Shown here in pieces: positions 47,673-59,560 of a DNA stretch of 64,000 bases. Position 1 is the stretch's first letter; each line of letters begins with the position of its first letter. Position numbers and translations under genes: made by a program. The stretch comes from Niebla homalea. Lineage: Eukaryota; Ascomycota; Lecanoromycetes; Lecanorales; Ramalinaceae. Below the pieces are notes generated by a model. That model saw nothing but the letters and a program-made list of their open reading frames with translations. It did not search any database and was not told the origin of the DNA. The stretch lies in assembly GCA_019925105.1 (NCBI GenBank), contig JAHGAU010000012.1, forward strand, positions 62,001-126,000. The letters are read 5' to 3'.

Positions 47673-48981
47673 GCTTTTCACAAGATCGACGGTGGAAGAA
47701 GTGATGGAGCGGAAACTCGACGCTGCAGATCCTGACCGGCCCAAGCATATACCCTCCGACGGCTGCCAAACATATGCTGCACGATGAGCTCTTGACTCGC
47801 TGCCACGAGACCACATCGGACCCGACGACCACTTTCACTGAGCATCAAACACTTGAGATAGTACCACGAGCTGATATGTTTGATGCTGTTCCCAATGCCA
47901 ATGATATCTTTCTTGCATGAGAGGCTGTATTCTGACTGTGTATTGCGACAAGGATCAAACATCGCACGCGCTCAAACATCGACAGAAACCACGCCTGACT
48001 CACCTCGCGCATCTGACCTTACCAAGGCTCTACCACCTAACAGCCCGACCAGAACCGTTATTCAAATCTCCCTTGTCCATGCCCATATCTGCTTGTCTTC
48101 TCCAATAGCCGGATCAAGGGACCTGGCACAGCAACGACATCCGGTGCTTTCTCAAACGCACCGGCAATCCCAAGCGTATGGCTAGTCGTCGAAAGCCTAT
48201 GCCATGTCGCCCTCACCATATGCATGTGTGCTGATGGCTCCCAATGATCGGAATGGCCAATCTTGCGCAGCACTCATTTGATACCCCATCCTCTTCACGT
48301 GCCTGATCCTCTAATAACACCGCCATTCTCGCCCCATACCCTACTCCTCATCGCCTGTACCGTCCTGATAACAACCGCCATAGATCTCGCTCTTTCCTCC
48401 TCGATCCATGTTGCGCACCTCCATCTCAACATCGAAAGAATAAGGATGTAGAACAAACAGGGAAAACGAGAGAATTTTGATGGCGTCATCATTATCACCA
48501 CCAACGCTAGTCCCGTAACAGGGCGCTTAGCACACCTGACATCTGATTGGCTCCCCACTTATGCCCTCATTTTCCCCCTCCCTTTCTCCTCAATAATACC
48601 TAAGCTCTTCGTTGTCTGACCATCTTCGGGTTACATTCGCTCGTTCAGAAAACCCTTTCATCATTACCGAATGGGAGCATTCAATTGACCTTTAGCTTTC
48701 AAAATTATGTGAACTGTTCAATGGATCTAACGCTTAGTATACAAAGGTTTTCCCTTCGAGCCCTCCAGTGTGGAGATGTGTCCTTCTAAACTCTTCTCAA
48801 CTAGACCAATGCAAAGGTATCTCTATCTATAACGAGCGATGCCGGAGCCACAACAATCCCCCCCCAATGTTGCCACACCCACGTACAAGAAGAGCCTGTT
48901 GATATTACTCTGGGTGTGAGCTTAGCCAGCTACTCCGGCTTGGAGGAAAAGCTAAAAGGTGAAGACACGTCAGCCGATATT
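47673..48981. other. Intergenic, no supported gene
   Basis: 3' flanks of P2 and of the convergent transporter gene. Short overlapping frames only. Confidence 0.5.
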
Positions 48982-51098
48982 CTAAAACCTCATCCATAAG
49001 GGGAATGTGAAGAGGGATCCCTTGCACGGGGAGATGATAGGAAAGGCATCACTAACCTTTTCCCTCGACATGAACACGGCCAGCACAATCGTCAACGCGG
49101 CCCCCGTGATGGCCAAAATATATATGCGACTGATTGCATGGGTAACAACCGACAGGACGGCCTCCTTCACACTCGGATCTAGCGTCTGGAAGAAGGTCGA
49201 TCCAGATCCGCTCACCGCGCCCTGAACCACACCCCTGGAGTAATTAGGCAGGATGGCCAAGATTCCACTGGTAGCCTCGTTGAGGAAGACGGAATTCGCG
49301 ATGGCGAGCGCGATAGTTGCGCCGCCGATTTGCGCAAGCGAGATGAATCCGATGGCCATAGGGATCTCCTGTGGTTTGACTTTGACTTGTGCAATGGCAA
49401 ACCCAGCCTGGGCGTACATCCCGCCACCAATGCCAAGCAGCACGGTGTACCCATAGATCTTGGACGTGGAGGTGTTGAGGTCGACGGTATACATGAGCGC
49501 ACTCCCGATGAGAGCCAGGATGCCGCCACCAAGGTACCAAGGCATGTAATACCCATACTTGGACATCATGGCTCCATTCAGCGATACCGCAAACACCAGT
49601 AGGCAGATGAGCGGCAGCAGCCGAACACCAGCCTCGATAGCCGAGTCGTTGCGGGCGAATTGGAAGTAGAGTGGGATGAAGTAGATGGGCACGAAGAATA
49701 TGGTGACCGAGGCAGACATCTGCATGAAGAGGATGACGAGTGTTTTGTGGAAGAGGAACTGACAGGGAAAGATGCGTTTGTCCTTGGTGGTGAGGACGCA
49801 GTAGGCTTGTTGGAGGCCAAAGACGATCCAGAGCACGCCGGAGACAACGAAGCAGGAGATGGTTTGGCCGGAGTTCCAGGCGTAGATGGCGCCGCCGAAG
49901 TTGATTGCCATGACACCGGCAACGGAGGCACCGACCATGAGGATCGTCCCGAAGTAGTCGAGTTCTGTGAGACGCTGTTTGTATGGAACACCAGGTCGTG
50001 GGTCGTATGGTGGAAGCATGAATAGGTAGACTGGAGCGCAAACCGCACCGATGAAGACTGCAGGACAATCTAAGCTGCTGCTCTAAGAGGAAATAGGGCA
50101 GAGAACGACTCACGGTTGATGTAGAAGGCAAAGCGCCATCCAACACTGCTCTCGGCAAAAGCACCTCCGATGATCTGAAAGACCATTAGAATCAACGCGG
50201 ACGTGCGCGTGCTTGAAATACAGTCAACTAATTAAGTGATGTACTTACCGGACCTAGAACCGTTCCCAAGCCCCATGTCATTCCGGTCATGCCAATATAT
50301 ACCGGCCTTTCATGCTCGGTAGTATTCACAGACAGCAGAGTCATCACACCAATATACCTGTCAGGAGTTAGGCGAGATTCCCCTTGATTCAGATGCGAAT
50401 AGGAGTTGGTGGGCATCTTACAGTCCTGCCCCTCCCAAGCCAGCGAGGACACGACCACCGATTAGAGCGTTCATCGTTGGCGCCGCACCACAAAGAGCAG
50501 AGCCGACTTCGAATAAGAAAACGCAACCAATGTACAGCCATTTGGCGTTGAATTGCCCATAGATTTTGCCCCTACAGATCCAACACTATCAGAGAGAGTA
50601 CCTCATCGAGAAGGGGAATTGGTCATGAACTTACCATATCAAATTGGTGGAGACAGCGGCGACAAGAAAAGCGATGGGCAGCCATGCCAGCTTCTGGATC
50701 TGGCCAAATCGGTCGACGATACTGGGTTGCACATCGGCGACGACTGTATTGTCGAGCGCAAACAAGAAGGTCGAAGAAAGGATTGAAGACACAACAAGGA
50801 ACCACTTGATTCCAGTGATTTTCCGCACTTGCTCGGGCGGCGTGTCGCCAGATGGTCCTTTCTCGTCTGCGACGTCACTGCCAGAATGCCCGTTGATTGA
50901 GGCGGCACTAGAGCGTGGCTCAGGCTTCAATTGGGATGAGTTGGAAGACACATCATGGGAGATATTGCCCTTCTCGTTGAATGTTGGAGGCGCGTCGTGC
51001 GCCGCATTAGGCAATGATTGTCCATGCTCCGTCTCGGGATTCGAAGCAGGATTGAAGCTCTCCGCTGCACCGATTGTATTGGGGACTGCTTCTGCCAT
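48982..51098 (-). CDS. Major facilitator superfamily transporter, DHA2 (14-TM) type
   Basis: Five exons on the minus strand: 51098-50635, 50571-50422, 50357-50249, 50174-50114 and 50057-48982, with 56-74 bp GT-AG introns. The product is 619 residues. A ~100-residue hydrophilic N-terminus precedes the first membrane segment (KWFLVVSSILSSTFLFALDN). Then come DNTVVADVQPSIVDRF (motif D1 of 14-TM families), WLPIAFLVAAVSTNLIWGKI, GGRVLAGLGGAGLYIG, and motif C GPIIGGAFAESSVGWRFAFY spanning the exon 3/4/5 joins. By family these are proton-coupled plasma- or vacuolar-membrane exporters of drugs, toxins or amino acids; the substrate cannot be told. The ATG at 51098 was chosen because upstream sequence lacks conserved features; an in-frame ATG exists at 51281. 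There are no biosynthetic genes beside it to suggest a cluster. Confidence 0.9.
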
Positions 51099-52826
51099 AC
51101 TACCAAATCTGAACCCAAGCGATATCCCAGACTTCTCAGGGACAGAGGAAATGGTAGCGAATATGCACAAGGAGAAGAATCTTGCAGGGGAAAATTTGAA
51201 AACTGGGTCCAGCCGGATCTTGAATGGTTGATTAAGCTCACGGTCACGTGATATAAGCTTACAAGGCTTACAAATTGACAATGTCTTCGGGACTTGTTTT
51301 GGAGCCCCGAGAAGGCCGGACTCCGCTTAGATCTGCGACGCGGCCTCATTTTCATCCGCTGAAACCATGTCTTATCGAATCGGAGGACGAGATGATAACA
51401 AGTGTTGACTTTTGAGACGCCAAGCAGATCTAAGATCTCACTTTCAAAATCGGCTTAACCTTATCTCTCAATTTTATTCGGAGGTCGCTCTGTCGTTGAT
51501 TTCAGGTCAACAAGTAAATAGAAATATTCAGAGGACAAGATGTTCATAATGTGTATTTCATTCTCCATGACACCCTCGGCTTTTGCGACGTCAAGATGGG
51601 GAAAGACGCTTGGATCAGGGAGCGAACAATTCAGGCATTCATGACGTAAAGGATCAAGGATGAATCCTATGACTCAAGAGGCAGGCGGCGAGGTGCTGAC
51701 TCAATGCTTCTACGCCCGACAACCCCGAACGAGACAGCGAATTTGATTTTTCAACAATGCGCTGGGGCTTTGACTGAAGAATAAATTGATCTTGGTCTCA
51801 GCACCATACAGATGCCAAAATCGCAAGCGAAGACCAAGATGCAAGCTAACAAGACGAAATTCAAAGCTGCTCTCTCTCTTGTATGGACATCGAAGTTCAT
51901 CAGCAAGGAACATCCGTCCACCCCATCGCAGCTTATAGCCTTTTGGCGAGCTCATCAATTTTTTTTTCTCTGGCTCAAAACGCGTATTCCAAACCATACT
52001 CTAATCCAGCGAGTCGTCTGCGAATACTGTGAACGCATGGTCCCTGAGTGATGAGGATCCTTCCCAGGGCGCAGGCTCAAGACTACTGTTGGACAGAGAA
52101 GACGATTCGCAACTACTTATGAAAGTTCCTTGGATCGGTCGTCTTGATTGAACTGCAAACCGGTCTCATTGCTATGCTTTTTCGCTTCACACAATGGCGG
52201 CCGGCATCTTAGACACTTGAATGTAGGATCAAGTGTTGGTGTGAGAAGTGAACGCAATAGTGCAACACAAGACCCCGCACATGCTAACAAATGCTTTTGA
52301 TAAATTAAGGTGGCGTATGAATTCAGACGAAGCAAACAATTTCCAAGACCGTCTTGGCTAGTCTGTATCCATCCAAGGACGGTAACACTCGCCTCTTCCG
52401 TCTACTGAACAGATTTTAATAGAAGCTGTGACATGAATCTCTCTTTGCCACGAGAATCGGTGTTGAGTAGTATATGAAATGCACTGTTCGGTCTCAGTGC
52501 CAGAAAACGACTTGTACCCTCAGTGTTGTGGTATGCGGGGCAGCTCAACTCCATCATTCACTGACGCTAGGATGTTTGCTTGCGACTCGGCCCTTGACAC
52601 ATGAAAAGTCCCTTCGAACTTTTTCCTCCTCTCTCCATCTTCTTCTTCTTCCTCCCTCCATCCTCTTCTTCTTCTCTACTCAGCCGTCTTGAATCTTCTC
52701 CAACATTACGTTCCACATTAGCATGGAATCTTCTATCACGGCTGATGTCTATCTCACATTACTATCTCACAGCCCCTATGCGAAGATCAAAATATATATC
52801 ATCGTCTAAGCCCAACGATAGCCAAA
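51099..52826. promoter_or_regulatory. Divergent intergenic region between the transporter and P3
   Basis: About 1.7 kb without a supported gene, holding both promoters. A CACGTG box lies near 51245 on the transporter side. A CT-rich stretch (52620-52690) precedes P3, as is common for fungal promoters. Confidence 0.4.
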
Positions 52827-55027
52827 ATGCCGAGCTCCATACTCGACGCGGTGGACGGGTTTCTTTCGCTCCATAGTGGACCCTGGGGATTGCAATCTAC
52901 AAGGTATTATGATGAGCCGCCTCTTCACCAATACGACCAGCATGTACCGCCACCCGTTCCACAATCCAGCACTCTCGATGTCTTCTACACCGTCTTCATT
53001 TACTTGTCCGCAGTTGCTATGATTTGCGCAGCCCTCACGCCGATCTACCTGGCGTTCGAATCGCAAATTTGGACTTTTCTCGAACCTTTCACCAATCTCA
53101 TGGTAAGTGGTCCACGCCATACCCCATCTCAAGAATGCAAATGGCCACTGCTAAAAGTCACCAGCGAGCTATCCATGAGTACTGTGAAGACTCCCTGCCG
53201 CTCGATATCAACAGATACGATATCTTTGAATGTGAAACAACTCCGACTACGGTTGCTCAGGCTGAGGAAGCCCCTCATCCAACTCCAGCCATGAACGTTT
53301 CACTCATCGACCCACGTCTACGGGGAACGGTCAAAGCGGACTCGGCACTACCGGCTGACAACGCAATGGAGTCACACGATGCCCCCAATGGAGCGGATAG
53401 CTCTAGATTACAGTCGCAGGATCAAAAATCGCAGGCTCAGGTTTCCGAAATCAAAGACATCGTGCCCGCAGCGGTCACTGAAGCCATTCATCAGCAGACT
53501 GCACTGATTTTCCGAAGTGGGCTTGCAGGTTTCAGAGAGATTGTCGTCGAAGAGGTGTTAGATAAGATCCCACCTCCTTCCACGAGGAGCATCGAGGTCG
53601 AAGATTTACAGCAAAAGTTGGTGGAAATCAAGCTGCACTCAACCGCAAACTACGAAAAGATGATGCAGGAATTCAAAATGTGTCATCAAGAGTTAGCGGA
53701 CATCAAGAAGAGGCAGAATGAGGAGGCCCACCATCAAGGCAACGCTGACGCAGATATCCCGCCAACTCCAGATGCTTCGCGGGTGCGTCTACTCGAGGAA
53801 GAAAACTCGAGGCTAAAGGGTGATTTGCAAGGAATAACGACTGAGCGTGACGAAGTATCAGCTCTGTACTGGCCGCTATTCAGACGGATGCCGGAGATCC
53901 ATCGGCAATACATCGGGATGGGCAAGGACCTCCTCCAGATTTCCCACAAGGAGCACGTCAAAGTGCTCGACACGCTCTGCAAGGCCGCCATAGACGCCGA
54001 TGATAAGTACGAGAAAGAGCTCGCTGCAAAGGATGATCTTATACAGCAACTGAAGATGCAACACCAAGGTGATCTTGTGGCCAAAGACCAATCTGCCCGC
54101 CAAGCGGAAAGCAAGCATGCCCAGATAATCACCAGGGTCACCACGGCTTACGAGAATCTGAAGCAACAGCGGAATTCTGATGGCGCCAACAACGCCAAGC
54201 AGCGGGAAGACGAAGCTGCAGCATATGCTGCGGAAAAGGACAAGTACGTAGAAGAGTACACCAAGATCGCCGAGGAGGTGGACGACGCGCACGGCGAGGA
54301 GATTGACATGCTGCAATTCAAGCACGCTAAGGAGATCGATATGCTGCGATCTAAGCACGCTGCAGAGAAGGGGAGACTAGAGCTTCGCGCCAAGAAGCTG
54401 TCAGACAAGTGCAAAGCGGTCAACCTCGCTCGCAAGACAGTCGAGCAGCAAAACACCCAAGCGACCACGGTGCTGCAGCTCAAGGAGGCTGAAGCGGCAC
54501 TCCGCCATCTCACGCGCACAGTGCCGCCGGCCATGAAGCGCCTTGCTCGGTCCTTCAACGAGCAGTCTGTGGTTCTGCGAGACCACCTCCAGTTCGCCAA
54601 TGACCTTTGGCACGGCTACCTTCATGAGGTCGAAGGGAGAATGAAGAGGACTGTGCGCCAAGATCTCGCCGAGGGTGCTGAGCTCTACCTGGGCCTTGAT
54701 ACCCGTGGCGGAAAGATCCGAGACGATATCTTCTTCCCCATCGTGGATCTCAAGTCCTTGCTTGGTATCTTTGACCTTCCGGGTGTGCGACAAGCAGGCG
54801 ACCCTCCGAGGATCACGTCGCTGGCCTGGGGTGCGATGCAGCCGGCTTTCAGTGCTCCGGTGGAGACGTTCATTGAGTGGCTTGTCGAAGAGGATTTCAC
54901 GGAGGAGCGCTGGCAAGGTCTGAGGGAACTGGCTTACAAGCTCGCCAAGATCTCCAGCCCATACAACATCCGCGAGATCCTAGCAAAGTGCCACGACCTT
55001 CGTCGAAGCGACGCGGATCAGCAGTGA
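52827..55027 (+). CDS. P3: single-TM, coiled-coil protein of unknown function
   Basis: Exon 1 52827-53102, intron 53103-53164 (62 bp), exon 2 53165-55027; 712 residues. Exon 1 carries SGPWG, DEPPLHQYD and one membrane segment at ~52-77 (FIYLSAVAMICAALTPIYLA) followed by FES-I and PF-N. P4 has the same blocks and the same phase-0 intron position. Residues ~150-560 are mostly charged helix with heptad character (for example LLEEENSRLKGDLQGITTER, IDMLQFKHAKEIDMLRSKHA), so an extended coiled coil is likely. The C-terminal ~150 residues look globular (LGLDTRGGKIRDDIFFPIVD). There is no signal peptide; the topology would be a short N-terminal side and a long C-terminal side. Not recognised as a known family. 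Confidence 0.8.
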
Positions 55028-55199
55028 GCACGGACTGGCGCCCCCAAAAGCCTACCCGGCTTCATCACCAGCATCCACGATACCGACGTCGAAGTCCCCT
55101 CCGCCTTCTAACGTGTTTCTTCAACGCTGCTTTCTACTCGCATTAAATCACATCCGCCATCTTCCTCATCATCTTCCACATCAAGTCTTCAGTCCCGAC

Positions 55200-55395
55200 A
55201 CTTGTCTCGCCAACTCCCTCACACATGGAATCTTACCTCCGAGTTTCGAGTCCTGAAAAGGAACTCATCTCAGAGTGTATTTATCCTGTGGAGAGAAAGG
55301 AGCGCCTGATATTGTCTCAGACAAAGAATCATTCTCCGAGATTCGAGTCCCGCGCAGGGAGCTCATCTTGGAGTGTGTCATCGTTTTCGAAATCG
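55200..55395 (+). repeat. Two-copy repeat in the P3 3' flank, also found behind P4
   Basis: ccgagtttcgagtcctgaaa (from ~55238) and ccgagattcgagtcccgcgc (from ~55337) each continue into agctcatct-like and gagtgt-like text. A similar pair lies at 62895-63025. Confidence 0.6.
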
Positions 55396-56570
55396 GAAGA
55401 CTAAAGTGGTAAAATAACCATGGAGTGCTGCTTGATAACAGTGATGGATTGTTGTGAGACGTCGGCGCAGAGATGTCTATAATGGATGATCCGTTGGGCC
55501 GCCGCGCTGCAAAGACGATAATACGCATGCTTTTTCGGAGGATAGAGATAGAAAAGTCAATTACAATGGTTTAGCAATCATTATGTCCATGCGCTTTCGA
55601 AACCTTGATCTGGCTTTCCATTGTTGACGTAGCTCTCCCCTTATTTTCCAGATGCGCTCAGGTCTTCCGCTCCGGATTGAAAACCCTTAAAACTAGAACA
55701 GAAGCTCTATTGCGACAAGGCTATCCATTGTCCGCCCCCCTCCCCCCAAATGGCAACTTCTGAACGCGGCCAGCTACCTGCATGCGGAAACCATCGTGAT
55801 GCCAAGAGACTCTAGAAAAATTTCCCCATCACTCGCATATCTTCAAAGTCCACCAGAAAAACAAACAACCTCCCAACTTCCACCTCCAAACCAGCTCGTC
55901 GACCTGTGCGCACCCGAACTGCCCGCTTCCCGAACACTGGAACAATAATGTCAGGTAAAACCTGCTCGGCGTTCTCGCTCTTGCTTTCGGGTGTCCTGCA
56001 TGCCGTGCTGGCTCGGTCAGACACCTTTTGCGCCGCCCCCGGCAGCCGTACTGGCGCATGTAACCTGCAATCTAGCAAGTGGAGGTGAGGAGGAGCTAGC
56101 TAGGCCAAGACCTCGTGTCTGCAAAATGATCGCGTGCATGCGCACACATGGTTCACTAGCATGGACGATGGATGTGTCGAATAGCTTGATTGCTGGGGCT
56201 TGGGGAGTAAGTTTGCAGGTGATGCAATTACGGGCTTTGGTTCACCGGCGCTGGCTCAAAGGTCATGGATGCTCAAGGGTAGGTGAACCACTGTCCGGAG
56301 CAGATGATTTGATTAACTGTTACATTTATGCTCCCTGAAAATCACACAATCATCGCGAGCGTGGACCGGAAAAGGGACAGAAAAAGTTCTTGGATCACGT
56401 TGACGATAATTTTGTCCGTGGCCGGCTAATGAGCTTCCAAATATATACTACTTGCTATTCAGTAGAGGGTCCTGTAGCCATCAAGTGCTTTGTTCCTGTG
56501 TGAGTCCGAGCGCCATTGGGTGTCGTGGATTCGACCCCAAGCTGACCTGTTTCTTCCAGACCTCTGTGTT
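55396..56570. other. Intergenic, no supported gene
   Basis: Overlapping short frames around 55.8-56.3 kb show no family motif or conserved structure. Confidence 0.45.
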
Positions 56571-56574
56571 CAAC

Positions 56575-57140
56575 TGTTCAATCAACCGTTAGATATATTT
56601 AGATTGAGTGATATCGACGATGAGATTTCGGGGATCTCGAGTAATTTCCATTCCTAAGTACTGCTTGACGTCACTGAGTCCTTGGATCCCGAAGACATGG
56701 GAAATTCCACTTGCAGGATCTGCTTCTCAGAGGGACAGAGTTGTCCACCGGTTTCGAATTATTCCCAGACCGAACATGGGTCTAGGGTGGTAAAGGCGAG
56801 CTCCTGCTCTTTGAGAGATGTTTTGAGCCAGGAGCCAGTGAATAGTCTGCATGCTCTTTGCGATGGTCCAGATGTCATCCGCGCAGACGGCGAGGGTAAT
56901 ACCCTTCCTATTCGTAAAGACTGAATAATCCTTCGTGATGTGTTTGAATCCCAGAGACCTCGAGCACCTTGCAAAGAGTAGTGCACCACTCAAATGGTGC
57001 TTTTTTAAGGCCGTAAAGTACTTTACGCAAGTAGCACGCAACCTTCTCTCCATTTGCTCCCTTTTGAAGTTGTGGCATCCAGAACGACTGTTCGAGCAAC
57101 GGCTTCAGAACCTCGGAGATGACTTTTTATCCGGTCTGAA
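56575..57140 (-). pseudogene. Copia-type reverse transcriptase remnant
   Basis: Minus-strand pieces in three frames follow the Ty1/Copia RT order: EKVACYLRKVLYGLKKAPFE (the K-LYGLKQ-P motif), then DYSVFTNRKGITLAVCADDI (catalytic Y-V-D-D seen as C-A-D-D). After a frame break come LSDVKQYLGMEITRDPR and DITQSKYI (DLGE--FLG-EI and Q--YI motifs). At least two frameshifts and a stop break it. Base composition is normal, so decay is not by RIP here. The flanking sequence to the right (57150-57330) is not Copia-like. Confidence 0.75.
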
Positions 57141-57149
57141 TTCATCAAA

Positions 57150-57340
57150 TCGGGATACCAACAGCGCTTTTTGCAGCCAAAACTTGAGGATGTTGGACAT
57201 CGGCGAAGGATCGGATGATGAATGGTATCAGCCATGTGACCATGGTGTAGGCAACGATGTTCTGGAAGATTTGCCAGAACGCGTTAAACTTGGAGGCGAT
57301 GGTACACATGGCTGCGAGGTTGGAGGGAACGTGTGATTGT
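57150..57340 (-). pseudogene. Unidentified degenerate coding fragment
   Basis: The minus strand has a hydrophobic stretch (FNAFWQIFQNIVAYTMVTWL, then IPFIIRSFADVQ) open for ~60 codons up to a stop next to the Copia remnant. It resembles a membrane-protein exon, but no family was recognised. Confidence 0.25.
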
Positions 57341-58925
57341 GTGGCTGGACAACCAACGGGAGTGAGTTAGTGCTCGGCAGGCTTGTGACTGGGGATGTAG
57401 TAGTGGTTAGGACGCCAATGAGACTGGCGTTGTTGTTGCCGTTCTGCTCTTCTAGAACAGGGAAGACATATAGAGCCCACATCATCCAACCGAATTGGCC
57501 TGCATCTTGAAGCGGCAACGGCCACATCTTGACTACCAGATTAAGTGACTGACGATGTCGGTGATTGCTATACAGCTGTATGTAATATGCAGTGTAGATC
57601 GATTTTCGCGCATACGTACTTTTTTCTCCTGTGGCAGCAACTACCTGTCGACGTCGATCATAGGCCTTTGCATAATGTCGTACCCGAGGGAATTTCCTCG
57701 TCTCTCGTGTGCTACAAAGCACAGTTGAAACATGTCTGCAGTATCAAGCTCCTCGTATTTACACTGGGGGAAATGATATGGCTTCAGAAGATGGTAGTAG
57801 GGAATTACGATTGGACGAACGGTGAGCTCGTCAGGGTCGCCATCTGAAAGCCCAGGAATGTTGCTGGCAGGTGAAGGTAGATGGCTTCTAGCACGGCAGC
57901 CGCTTTGTATTCTTTGCGAAGGATGTCCCGAGCCCGTCTTCAGTCATCGTCGCCCTAGTGACGTTGTCCTCTGGTGGCACAACCATAAGGCGGAAAGGCA
58001 AAAATTCGTATCCCAAACAACAGCAAATACCTGTTCATACGCGTAGCCGAGTAGGGTAGATCCGTATATTATTTAGGGGAGTATGGAGGTCAGGACGTGA
58101 GGATCACGAGCTCTCGCTATCCTTGCGTGTGCGTAAACAGCGTGCCCAGCCATCGGAAGAATTTTGAATGACCTTGTCTTATGGACCTCCTCTCTTGCAT
58201 GCTTCTTCCTCGCTGGTTGCTCTGATTATGAGGTAGCAGATGCAGTCTTTCGCTTTTGACCTAGCTGCTCTGGATAGAGAGGATTGGCTAAGGCCTTCCT
58301 CTCACAGCTGTACCCGGAGACATTCTAAGTAAAGTAAACCTTTATCAATATCAAGGCTCGACCGTCTTATAACCACCGTGTCGCCGGTGGAAGAGAGTAG
58401 ATTGGATTAAGTGGATACCGCAAGGGCAAGCCGTCAAACCCTTTGCAAAATTTGTGAATTGGTGCTCACTGAAAGCAGAGGGTGATTCATATGCCAGTGC
58501 AGGATTGTAAAAGAAGATGGATTGCCCAACGGAAATTCGACGGGCGGAATCTCCTGCAAAGTGATGTGGCCGGCCTATGGTCCTCCAGCAGATCCTATCG
58601 CTTCACTATAAGCTTTCGTAGAGAGTAGGCTCACCCACGCCATCCTCATCATCGGATTCTCTATCGTTGTCCATAAAATCACTGGTTACTGCGAGGCTCC
58701 ATTGCAGGAGCTTGCTGTGTCATCCCCGTTGGCACCGGCCTAGGAGCGGGGTTTTGAGCAGAGCTGGCAAAAAAGGTGGGGCCCTCTGCTAGGCTTGGTG
58801 TAAGAAAGTACCCGGACGAAGAGTTCGTAGGAGTGAGTCGAAGCCGCACACACTTTGGTAACAGAATTGCACAAAGCCGGAGACGACTCAGTGCTCATCC
58901 CTTGAGATGTTAACCGTAGTATCCA
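57341..58925. other. No supported gene; probably decayed repeat
   Basis: Between the Copia RT and the degenerate frames at 59 kb. Several broken minus-strand frames, nothing identifiable. Confidence 0.35.
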
Positions 58926-59560
58926 TAGATCCGACGATCGGTTGCTCAGCCTCTTCAACAACATCATCCCTTTCCCATGCTAGCAGACTGGTGGCGATCG
59001 CTGGCTCAGCTTTCTAACAACAACGTCTTCCCCTTCTTCATGCTGGCCGACTGGTGGTACCGCAGTATTTATTTATAGATCTGGTGGTTACTGCTTCAGC
59101 CTCTTCGATTATGTCTCTATGCTTATCGTCTGGATCCCAATCTTGTATGGTTGAGGTGGTGTCCCTAGTGAATGTTGTGGCATCCTGCAGGTAGGCATCT
59201 GTAGGAGGGCAAACCCACTCCGCAATAGTATCTTTAAGCATTGCTGGAAAAGTTTCCGTGCTAAAGTATTTACGTTGAGTGCGGTGGGTATTTTGGAGGC
59301 CGCCCTCCCACTCATGCCAATATGCTGCAGGATGTATGCTGTCCCATCCTTAATGCATTAGTACAGTCACCTTGACATGCTCGTACCAGTTTCGGAAGTC
59401 AAGGCCGGGTGGGATGTGTATTACATCTTTGAGTCTTAACACTGCGAAGTCTGATGTATAGGCGGAATATTGAGGTCCGCCCGAGGTCAACGCCGACTGG
59501 TGCCTTAACGCCTTTTTTTGAGGACCCTTTCTCGAGATTGCTTTGTTGCCCATTGCCCCG
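58926..59560 (-). pseudogene. Degenerate coding region with a short repeated motif
   Basis: The minus strand reads LRLKDVIHIPPGLDFRNWYE early (59560-59350), later LKDTIAEWVCPPTDAYLQDA (59240 on). Three related pieces follow: DDKHRDIIEEAEAV, EEGEDVVVRKLSQRS and ERDDVVEEAEQPIV, spaced ~63-75 bp. Stops and frame changes interrupt it. The position upstream of the Copia RT on the same strand would fit a decayed gag, but this is inference only. Confidence 0.3.

Noticed and set aside
49244..50164. Long alternative minus-strand frames within the transporter gene
   Set aside because: They are shadows of the conserved transporter frame and give biased, domain-free proteins.
51812..52051. 79-codon frame in the divergent intergenic region
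   Set aside because: No conserved motif or splice structure.
55335..55360. ttcgagtcc motif resembling a tRNA T-loop
   Set aside because: No acceptor, D or anticodon stems can be formed around it; it belongs to the repeat shared by the P3 and P4 flanks.
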